Assembly: GCA_019634245.1 (NCBI GenBank)
Contig: JAHQVR010000262.1
Span: 1-6,365, forward strand
Direction: 5' to 3'
Origin: Gammaproteobacteria bacterium
Lineage (GTDB): Bacteria > Pseudomonadota > Gammaproteobacteria > Granulosicoccales > Granulosicoccaceae
Length of the DNA: 6,365 nt
The notes beneath the pieces were generated by a model that was not told where the DNA came from, searched no databases, and was given only the letters and a program-made list of their open reading frames with translations. Position numbers and translations under genes: made by a program. Positions 1 through 6,006 of the stretch are shown here, in pieces (position 1 is the first letter of the stretch; the number at the start of each line of letters is the position of its first letter).

Positions 1-578
1 CCTGACACATAAAGCGTGCATACTTCTTTTTCAGCGGGTGAGAGTTTGTAGAGTATCCCTATTCTTTCGGTGGATAATGCATGCACAGAATCCGGATCGG
101 TAAGGCTCACCAGAACCTCACCGAGCAAATCCGTTACTTTTCGAAGTGCCTTTCGGGTTGCCGATATTTCCACTATAAGCCGGCTGTTTGAGCAACCGGC
201 CAGACCACCACATAAAAAGGCGTTTATAGACTTTACATCGTCACTATCACTTTTTTGCGCCTCCGCAATGCCCGATTGCACGCTCATTGATAGCTGTCGA
301 TCCTTGAATGTCAGGCAATTCTTCGATGTGATCCCCACGAGAGGACTTCGATCAATAAGCTCTATCGCAGCTTTGTTGGCGTGAACCACGTACCCGCTAC
401 GAGTCACATGGCACAAACCCATACATACCTTATCTAAAGCTGCTAAATAAGCATCGACGAAGGTACTTGGAGCCTCGGTCGATGAGATTGTGTGTTTTCT
501 CCAGAGTCCAGATGAAATCAGAGGTTTTTTGAAACCAGTTAACTGTGCATCTGCAGTGTGTGTAAGGTAAGTATTCAC
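1..578 (-). CDS. LuxR-family transcriptional regulator, N-terminal part (3' end outside window)
   Basis: A minus-strand frame stays open from a GTG at 578 to the window edge (192 codons plus two bases). Residues about 41-92 resemble a PAS-type sensor segment (YLAALDKV...GYVVHANKAAIELI). Residues 155-163 read VLVSLTDPD, a stretch typical of LuxR-family proteins just before the DNA-binding domain. Residues 179-192 (LSPAEKEVCTLYVS) match the first helix of the LuxR C-terminal helix-turn-helix; the recognition helix lies beyond position 1. The GTG is chosen because an in-frame TGA sits two codons upstream (582-584) and the frame has no early ATG. No Shine-Dalgarno sequence stands at normal spacing, so a later start such as the ATG at residue 53 is possible. 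It lies 67 bases downstream of a small secreted repeat protein on the same strand, with a hairpin between them. The sensed signal and target genes are unknown. The family call is firm; the exact start is not. Confidence 0.82.
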   Translation of the reverse strand, partial: MNTYLTHTADAQLTGFKKPLISSGLWRKHTISSTEAPSTFVDAYLAALDKVCMGLCHVTRSGYVVHANKAAIELIDRSPLVGITSKNCLTFKDRQLSMSVQSGIAEAQKSDSDDVKSINAFLCGGLAGCSNSRLIVEISATRKALRKVTDLLGEVLVSLTDPDSVHALSTERIGILYKLSPAEKEVCTLYVS

Positions 579-592
579 GATTCAAGGCGTCT

Positions 593-632
593 AAAACTGA
601 ACTAGCCAAGCACCTCCTGCTACCTGGCTAGT
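593..632 (-). terminator. Hairpin, probable rho-independent terminator
   Basis: A perfect 8-bp inverted repeat (ACTAGCCA at 601-608, TGGCTAGT at 625-632) lies 13 bases after the stop of the secreted repeat-protein gene. A further AGC/GCT pairing is possible inside the stem. Read on the minus strand the stem is followed closely by TTTT (596-593). This fits a modest intrinsic terminator between the repeat-protein gene and the LuxR-type gene. The short T tract means it could also be an attenuator allowing read-through into the regulator. Confidence 0.5.
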
Positions 633-645
633 CATAAGTTCATCA

Positions 646-1056
646 TTACTTGATGACAGCCAGATCAATCTTAGCCTTGTTGTGGTTACCAGAAGCCAAA
701 GCGGTAACGCTATGGGTCAGTACAGTCAAAGTGGCGTTTCCACCCACTCGGCTGTCTTTAACAACGGCCATGTTGATTTTTGCTTTGTTTGAAGAGCCTT
801 CTGCCTTGGCAGTCGCTTCTTGAGCGTATACATAGGCATTTACATTGCCGTGTATGTCGCTGTTATCCACTGTGCTAGCGCGGACGCTACATTTGTTGTT
901 ATCGCCGCCAGCGACACATAACACATTGCGAATCTCAACGGTCAGCGCAGCATCTCCACCGATGTTGCTGCCGTACCCACTACCACCGGCTACCGCGGCT
1001 GTTCCAGTCAAAGCACCAAGGGCGAAAACGGCTGCTGTTAAAAGTTGCTTGCTCAT
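646..1056 (-). CDS. Small secreted protein with three 36-residue curlin-like repeats
   Basis: A short exported protein of unknown exact function. The start is set at the ATG at 1056 because GGAG (1065-1068) lies 8 bases upstream. The ATG at 1062 is only 2 bases from that site but remains an alternative, and residue numbers here count from it. Residues 3-26 form a Sec signal peptide with likely cleavage after AVA (residue 26). After a Gly-rich linker the rest is three tandem repeats: 37-72, 73-108 and 109-138 (the last cut to 30 residues). Shared columns include TV or YV near the start, G-x-x-N-K-[AC] in the middle, and S-x-[IV]-x-G-[ND] across the junctions. G-x-x-N-x-A is also the core of curlin repeats (CsgA/CsgB), and each unit splits into two N-x-[AT]-x-[IL] halves, suggesting a beta-solenoid or amyloid-like fold. 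The usual curlin Gln ladder is absent. Cys49 and Cys58, both in repeat 1, could form a disulfide. No curli export genes are visible here. Secretion is well supported; the amyloid role is inference. Confidence 0.85.
   Translation of the reverse strand: MSKQLLTAAVFALGALTGTAAVAGGSGYGSNIGGDAALTVEIRNVLCVAGGDNNKCSVRASTVDNSDIHGNVNAYVYAQEATAKAEGSSNKAKINMAVVKDSRVGGNATLTVLTHSVTALASGNHNKAKIDLAVIK
649..954 (-). repeat. Three in-frame tandem repeats (108, 108 and 90 bases)
   Basis: The coding sequence of the secreted repeat protein consists of three head-to-tail units at 847-954, 739-846 and 649-738 (minus-strand order). They align without gaps at the protein level over 36, 36 and 30 residues. Units 2 and 3 share the NKAKI core and the AV[VI]K segment. 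Unit 1 is the most diverged and carries both cysteines. The DNA copies differ clearly, so the duplication is old and held by protein-level selection. Confidence 0.8.
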
Positions 1057-1064
1057 TGTCATTA

Positions 1065-1070
1065 CTCCAG
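1065..1070 (-). promoter_or_regulatory. Ribosome binding site deciding the repeat-protein start
   Basis: On the minus strand CTGGAG is followed by TA and ATG at 1062, then by a second ATG at 1056. The gap from GGAG is 2 bases to the first ATG and 8 bases to the second, so the second is the better start. Confidence 0.6.
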
Positions 1071-1349
1071 TATTTGTTAATCAATTAGTTAAAAGTTAAG
1101 AAGGTCTAGAAGTGATCCTGATGGGCCATTTCCCCCTCTTGCCTGGACTAATGCGGTGGAATTCAAAAAGTTTTAATGAAGCCAAAAATATTTTATTTTT
1201 TTTCAAAAGCGCCGTCTCATGCGGCTTCGACCCACCATTTTTATCGAAGAACTAAATCCCAGGTTGCCCGATACGAGCTGCGGGTAGACAGGTGTGAGCT
1301 TACAGAGGCTGAACCAAGGTTAATAAAGAATCGCATTTGTATGCCTTAA

Positions 1350-1365
1350 CTAACCTAACGGTTAG
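1350..1365. repeat. Short inverted repeat CTAACC-N4-GGTTAG
   Basis: Two perfect 6-bp arms flank a TAAC spacer, giving a 16-bp dyad in the divergent intergenic region. It has the size of a dimeric regulator site or a small hairpin. No T tract follows, so it is not a terminator. The binding protein is unknown. Confidence 0.4.
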
Positions 1366-1419
1366 CCTTTGAGCTTCACACTAGACTAAAGATTAATTAT
1401 CACCCTCCCCAGCCATTAA

Positions 1420-1451
1420 TAGAACATCCACAGCCTTAAATATTTGTTCTA
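1420..1451. repeat. Inverted repeat TAGAACA-N18-TGTTCTA
   Basis: Two perfect 7-bp arms (1420-1426 and 1445-1451) are separated by 18 bases, about 170 bases before the caspase-lipoprotein gene. The layout fits a two-site operator or the base of a longer RNA hairpin. It matches no binding site that I recognise. Confidence 0.4.
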
Positions 1452-1618
1452 ATGCAGAATCGGTCGAACGCTTTCATCGTGACGTTTGGCAATTAAAATC
1501 AGCCCCCTTGAGGGTTATTGTTTGGGTGGTTTGCTCGTGTTAGGTTTCATTTCAGATAGTTAACAGCCAACCTTGGGAAATTAACCGCTGAGGCACCAAT
1601 GCAGCAGCACTGACAAAC

Positions 1619-4429
1619 GTGATGAAACGAGCCACCTTATATAGCTTCGCATTATCAGCGGTACTGATCGCATCGGCGTGCAGCACGCCTGAGCGACTGC
1701 CCGCGGATGCGGCATCTTCAGCGGGCCGCGACCCTGATCGATTGCTTGTTGTGGACTGTCTGCTACCGGGACAATTACGTCGTTTGGGTAGAAGTATCAC
1801 TTTCATGACGCCCCGCCGGCCTACCCGAGTCAGTGCCTCTGAGTGTGAAATAAGAGGCGGAGAATATGTATCCTACGACCGAGCCAACTTTGCCACCTCA
1901 CTGAAAGTGTGGCTACCAAAAGCGGAATCTGGAGACCCTGAAGCACAAACTTTTGTCGGGGAAATTTTTGAAAAAGGTCTAGGCCAAGTCGCAGACCCTC
2001 TGATTGCTGCCCAATGGTATACGCGGGCAGCTGACCAAGGTTACTCCCGCGCACTGATAAATTTGGGCTACCTGTATGAAAGTGGGCTCGGGGTAGAACA
2101 GAACATGGTCACCGCGATGAATTACTATCGCCAAGCCGCCGGTTTCACTGACGGTGAATTGGAATACCTCACATCAGTACAGATTGCCAATAGAAAAAAA
2201 CAGGACGCAGAATTGCCTGTGCTTAGAGCCCAGGTAGAGCAAGCCAATGCTCAATTGCAAAGTGAGCAGCAGGCCTTTGCGCAACTACAGGACGAGTACA
2301 GCTCCCTTGAACAAGAGGCTGCGTCCATTCGAACAGAACTATCCCAGCAAAGTTCACGTGGCAGTGCGAGCACTTCATCTGATTCAAATAACTCCGCAGA
2401 AGTAGGCGCTCTTTTAAATGAAATAGAGTCCCTGAAAGACCAATTGGCTGCCTCTGAGTCGGAAAGCTCGGACATTATTGCTGCTCTCGAGCAGCAGCAG
2501 CAGCAAACCAGTGAACTTAGAAAAAAAATGTCAGGAGTTACCAAGCAACTTTACGAAACAGAAGACGAACTGGCGCAACAGACCAAACTCATGGATTCAC
2601 TTGAATCCGAGATTGCGGCCACTAAAAACTCAGGTAATAACGACAATGCGACGCAACTACTCGAACTAGAAGCCAAACTCGCCAACACTGTCCAATCCAG
2701 AGACAATTTGCAGCAGCAGATTGAGCAGCTAGAGGCCCAACAAACTCAGGAATCGTCGCAACTAGAATCAGAGTTGACCGTTGCTGAAGCTCGAGAGACG
2801 TCGCTAATTCTAGATCTTGAAACGAGCAGACAAGCGTTGGCCGAGCTGCAGTCGGCCTTACAAGCCAAAGACGAAGACTATCAAAAACAGATAGCGACTT
2901 TGGGGCGTACTAATACAGGTCTGGAATCTCGCCTGCAGCAGCAACAAAGCAAAATTAGCACCTTGGAAAGTGAGATAGCCGCCGTAGAAGAGAAGAAAAA
3001 CACGGAGAGTGCTGAAAACGAAAGTCAGCTTACGGCTGAAATATCTCGGTTACAGGCCGAGCTCGCGGTAGCACAAGCTGAACTTGAAGTATCCGAACGA
3101 GAACGGGAAGCTGGCGAACAAAGCTCCATTGAAAAATTATCAAGATTGGAACAACAGCTTCAGTCGCGTCGAAGCTTGATCGAAACTCAACAACAGAAAG
3201 TAGAAACACTACAGAAAGAAGTATCCAAGGAGCAAGCGGTTAAGTCAGGGCCCTCTATCGAAGAAATTTCAAGTGTGGTCACCGAAGGCCCTACGATAGA
3301 AATCATCGACCCTGCAGTCAGGGTGAAAAACGGTGCCATGGCAATACCGGTTTACCCCACCCAAAGTGGAGTAGATCTGATAGGCCGCGTGTCCCACCAA
3401 AACGACCTACTTTCATTCCGAATCAATGGCAACCAACAAACCGTCAGCGATAAGGGGATTTTTCAACATACTGCATCTACTACCGATTCCAATAGACTAG
3501 AGCTAGCCGCCGTGGACAGTGCTGGCCTTCGTGCCGCAGTAGAAGTGCAGCTTTATGAGGAAAATTCCAACCCAGACGCCACGCGATCCATTCGCGTGGA
3601 TGTCAGTCAGTTGAATTTTGGTAGCTATCACGCGTTGGTGATTGGCAATAGTAAGTATCAACAGATGCCCACCATCGATACAGCCGTATCTGATGCCACA
3701 GCTATAGCTAAGATTCTGGAACAGCAATATGGGTTTCAAGCTGAACTGCTGGTGGATGCAGACCGGTACGATATTCTGGCTGCTCTAAACAGAAAACGCG
3801 ATGAGTTAACACGTAACGACAATCTGCTGATCTATTACTCCGGCCATGGCGAAATTGGCAGAGGCAAGGGGTATTGGTTGCCAACCGATGCCGACCCGGC
3901 GGATAAAAACTCTTGGGTGTCGAACGCCTCGGTTACATCGATTATCGACTCCATGTCAGCAAAACACGTCATCGTAGTGGCAGATTCTGTGTTTTCAGGT
4001 ACGTTGTCAAGATCGTCACTGGTTAGAATCAGCGATGATATGGATGCTGATGAGCGGCTGCGATTCTACGACCTAGTCGCGCAATCTAAAGTTCGAACCG
4101 TATTGACCTCTGGTGCAACTCGCCCGTTTGTGGACAGCCTGCAGAATAGCGATCATTCAGTGTTTGGTTCCAGTTTTCTCCAAGCACTCTCGTCGTCAGA
4201 TGATGAAGTAATTATGGCGCACGATCTTTTCATCAAAATTCGAAACTCATTAAGTTCGGTATCGCTCCCTTCCGATCAAGCAGCGCTCCCTCAATATGCA
4301 CCACTGCGCTATGCCGGCCATGAAAATGGCGAGTTTCTATTTATTCCGTTAGATCGCCAGGTGGGCCGAAGCGATGTGGTTGAGTCTTACCTTTCGACCG
4401 ACGCCGAACCTGATGTATCCATTCATTAA
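1619..4429 (+). CDS. Lipoprotein with Sel1 repeats, long coiled coil and C-terminal pseudocaspase (C14-like) domain
   Basis: A 936-residue envelope protein. Residues 1-20 are a lipoprotein-type signal peptide with a relaxed lipobox (ASA-Cys21). Residues 44-100 carry a motif-rich segment (VDCLLPGQLRRLG, CEIRGGEYVSYDRAN) that seems typical of this protein type. Residues 106-175 hold two Sel1 repeats (EKGLG..., ESGLGV...). Residues about 190-540 are Gln/Glu-rich coiled coil. Residues about 557-647 look like a small beta-sandwich. Residues 667-910 form a caspase-like domain: HALVIGNSKY (671-680), catalytic His743 in YYSGHGE, YWLPTDADP (752-760), then DSVFSG (789-794). The usual nucleophile Cys is Val791, so proteolysis is unlikely and the domain is probably a pseudocaspase. 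Sel1 repeats and coiled coil suggest a scaffold anchored to a membrane. The start is uncertain: GTG at 1619 is directly followed by ATG at 1622, and neither has a clear ribosome binding site. An in-frame TGA at 1589 rules out starts further upstream. It is first in a likely operon with the beta-barrel gene 62 bases on. Confidence 0.9.
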   Translation: MMKRATLYSFALSAVLIASACSTPERLPADAASSAGRDPDRLLVVDCLLPGQLRRLGRSITFMTPRRPTRVSASECEIRGGEYVSYDRANFATSLKVWLPKAESGDPEAQTFVGEIFEKGLGQVADPLIAAQWYTRAADQGYSRALINLGYLYESGLGVEQNMVTAMNYYRQAAGFTDGELEYLTSVQIANRKKQDAELPVLRAQVEQANAQLQSEQQAFAQLQDEYSSLEQEAASIRTELSQQSSRGSASTSSDSNNSAEVGALLNEIESLKDQLAASESESSDIIAALEQQQQQTSELRKKMSGVTKQLYETEDELAQQTKLMDSLESEIAATKNSGNNDNATQLLELEAKLANTVQSRDNLQQQIEQLEAQQTQESSQLESELTVAEARETSLILDLETSRQALAELQSALQAKDEDYQKQIATLGRTNTGLESRLQQQQSKISTLESEIAAVEEKKNTESAENESQLTAEISRLQAELAVAQAELEVSEREREAGEQSSIEKLSRLEQQLQSRRSLIETQQQKVETLQKEVSKEQAVKSGPSIEEISSVVTEGPTIEIIDPAVRVKNGAMAIPVYPTQSGVDLIGRVSHQNDLLSFRINGNQQTVSDKGIFQHTASTTDSNRLELAAVDSAGLRAAVEVQLYEENSNPDATRSIRVDVSQLNFGSYHALVIGNSKYQQMPTIDTAVSDATAIAKILEQQYGFQAELLVDADRYDILAALNRKRDELTRNDNLLIYYSGHGEIGRGKGYWLPTDADPADKNSWVSNASVTSIIDSMSAKHVIVVADSVFSGTLSRSSLVRISDDMDADERLRFYDLVAQSKVRTVLTSGATRPFVDSLQNSDHSVFGSSFLQALSSSDDEVIMAHDLFIKIRNSLSSVSLPSDQAALPQYAPLRYAGHENGEFLFIPLDRQVGRSDVVESYLSTDAEPDVSIH
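2492..2506 (+). repeat. Short CAG run inside the coiled coil
   Basis: Four CAG codons and one CAA encode Gln292-296. It is the longest single-codon run in the window and may be prone to slippage, though five units are few. It fits the general Gln richness of the coiled coil. Confidence 0.5.
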
Positions 4430-4491
4430 CCATGTATTCAGTTAAAACTGAGCGCAAACGTTCAAACCACTACAGGGAAGCTTTTTAAACC

Positions 4492-5985
4492 ATGATGAAA
4501 CTCAGCACCAAGTCGAAACTCAGCAATTTTAGACCATTTAAAACCAGCCTCTGTGTTGCTGGTGCTTGGTTCCTCTGCATGCCTGCTGTTCAAGCCTATG
4601 ACCCTACTACTACACTGGGAAGCGTAGATGGCTTAACTGAACAACAACAAAGAACCGGTGATGCTATTCAATCGGTCTGCGGACAGTTTCTAGCGACAGG
4701 AGCCGCCAATGGCGAGTTCGACACAACGCGAGAAGATGTCGCCCAGCAGCAAGCGCTCTTCGATGCCTGTGGTGAAATGGTGCACACAGCGAATTCACTC
4801 GCCGGCAACGACGGACCAACGGCTAAAGATCTAGGCATTAATGAACAACAACTAGCTGCTGCGTTACAAAACGTAGCCGCCGAAGAAGTCGCTGCCGCTG
4901 GTAGTTTGGCCACCGAATCGGTCGCTGGACAATCTAACATCGTCGGACGCCGTCTGGCAGGTATCCTGTCTCGCGCTTCCACACTTCAAGTGAGTAGTGC
5001 GAATATTCAAGGCAGCAACTCTATTATCCTCGCTTCTCTTCCTGAAGAATTTGCACTGGCAGAATCGGGTGGAGCAGCTGCAGCGGACGATCCTGGCTTG
5101 TCCAGTCCTCTAGGCTTTTATATTAACGCTTTGGGTGCTTCAGCCCGCAAAACCGGCACTGAGCGCGAAGATGGTTTCAGCTCTGATACGGGTGGCATAT
5201 CTCTTGGAATTGATTACCTGTTTACCAACAGCTTTTTGGCGGGTATCAATTTAGGCTTTTCAAGTTCAGTCACTGACTTTACGATCACCGACAACGTCTC
5301 AGGTGGCAGCATGGATGCCACACAAACCAATGTGTCCGCCTATGGCATGTGGTTCAACGATGTGGGATACATAGATGTGGTCGCAGGCTTTGGTGCGGGT
5401 AGCTATGATATGGATCGGCGCATCATAGTGCCTTCTGCAGACGACGCCGCTGAAGGCAATGATGGAGCGAATGCCACCGTGACTGGCAACACCGACAGTA
5501 CAGCTGGCCGCATTAGTCTCGGTGGCGGGATGGAAATTCGATCGGGTGCATTGAGCTTTGCGCCCTACGGTCGAGTGTCTTATCTAGGAGTAGCGATGGA
5601 CGGATACGAAGAAGAGGGAGAATCGGCCTTGAAACTGCGCGTAGAATCTCAAGACATCGACTCGCTAACCACCGGGTTCGGATTTCGCCTGGTAGGCACC
5701 TACAGTGGTACCAAGGCCATCGTATCACCTCAGTTTAACGTTGAAATGATCCACGAATTTTTGGACGACAGCCGACAGATCGTATCCACCTATGTTCACG
5801 ATCCTCGCAACATTCCATTGGTCATTGTCACTGACAACCCCGACCGCACCTACTACACCATGGGTATTGGCGCATCGGCGGTGTTTACTAATGGACTACA
5901 GCTGTTTGGCGAAGTTCGTTCACTAATGGACCTGGATGACCTCAACGAATTCTCAACGACCGCTGGGCTTAGATTCGCTTTTTAG
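4492..5985 (+). CDS. Autotransporter-type outer-membrane beta-barrel protein with short N-terminal region
   Basis: A 497-residue outer-membrane protein. Residues 1-35 are a long Sec signal peptide ending AVQA. Residues 36-170 are mostly helical and Ala/Gln-rich, with Cys63 and Cys93 (SVCGQF, DACGEMV) as a possible disulfide pair, then a conserved-looking LGINEQQLAAALQNVAAEE stretch. Residues about 207-497 (some 290 residues) alternate polar and hydrophobic residues with many Gly and aromatics, and the protein ends RFAF with a terminal Phe, the usual outer-membrane insertion signal. Length and pattern fit the autotransporter beta-domain, normally a 12-strand barrel. There is no long passenger, so this is not a classical autotransporter; it may be an anchor, a pore or a translocation partner. 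Two adjacent ATGs (4492, 4495) compete. AGGGAAG at 4474-4480 lies 11 bases before the first, a little far. It sits between two caspase-family genes, which suggests a shared role. The barrel call is strong; the function is unknown. Confidence 0.88.
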   Translation: MMKLSTKSKLSNFRPFKTSLCVAGAWFLCMPAVQAYDPTTTLGSVDGLTEQQQRTGDAIQSVCGQFLATGAANGEFDTTREDVAQQQALFDACGEMVHTANSLAGNDGPTAKDLGINEQQLAAALQNVAAEEVAAAGSLATESVAGQSNIVGRRLAGILSRASTLQVSSANIQGSNSIILASLPEEFALAESGGAAAADDPGLSSPLGFYINALGASARKTGTEREDGFSSDTGGISLGIDYLFTNSFLAGINLGFSSSVTDFTITDNVSGGSMDATQTNVSAYGMWFNDVGYIDVVAGFGAGSYDMDRRIIVPSADDAAEGNDGANATVTGNTDSTAGRISLGGGMEIRSGALSFAPYGRVSYLGVAMDGYEEEGESALKLRVESQDIDSLTTGFGFRLVGTYSGTKAIVSPQFNVEMIHEFLDDSRQIVSTYVHDPRNIPLVIVTDNPDRTYYTMGIGASAVFTNGLQLFGEVRSLMDLDDLNEFSTTAGLRFAF

Positions 5986-6006
5986 CGATTTATTGCCGGT
6001 TATAAA

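Larger units (their letters stand above)
1063..1618. other. Divergent intergenic region, 556 bases, no gene seen
   Basis: This stretch separates the minus-strand repeat-protein/LuxR-type pair from the plus-strand caspase operon and should hold both promoters. It contains an AT-only tract at 1184-1203, an inverted repeat at 1350-1365 and a wider one at 1420-1451. Its longest plus-strand frame from an ATG near 1151 runs only about 34 codons, has no ribosome binding site and resembles nothing I know. I see no tRNA, no credible small gene and no strong sigma-70 or sigma-54 promoter match. A structured small RNA cannot be excluded by eye. Confidence 0.6.

Noticed and set aside
36..46. CGGGTGAGAGT, close to the CsgD-binding consensus
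   Set aside because: It lies inside the LuxR-type coding region, encoding the conserved helix start, and mismatches the last consensus base. It is probably chance.
70..384. Plus-strand open frame of 104 codons
   Set aside because: It is the antisense shadow of the LuxR-type gene, whose protein motifs are clear on the minus strand.
845..1099. Plus-strand open frame of 84 codons
   Set aside because: It lies antisense to the secreted repeat protein, which has a signal peptide, an RBS and clear repeats. The frame has no domain or RBS.
1211..1240. GCGGCTTCGACCCACCA, resembling a tRNA 3' end
   Set aside because: There is no T-arm, anticodon arm or acceptor partner upstream, so it is neither a tRNA nor a supported attachment site.
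1503..1520. Small CCC-TTGA-GGG hairpin followed by TTATTGTTT
   Set aside because: The stem is only 3 to 4 bp and no gene ends upstream on this strand, so a terminator is not supported.
1531..1560. Possible sigma-70 promoter TTGCTC-N18-GATAGT before the caspase-lipoprotein gene
   Set aside because: It matches only 3 of 6 and 4 of 6 consensus bases, too weak in AT-rich sequence to annotate.
4438..4451. TCAGTT-AA-AACTGA inverted repeat between the lipoprotein and barrel genes
   Set aside because: The 2-base loop and lack of a T tract argue against a terminator. It is too short and AT-rich to call an operator.
4668..4982. Minus-strand open frame of 104 codons inside the beta-barrel gene
   Set aside because: It is Ala/Ser/Pro-rich shadow translation opposite a well-supported gene, with no motif of its own.
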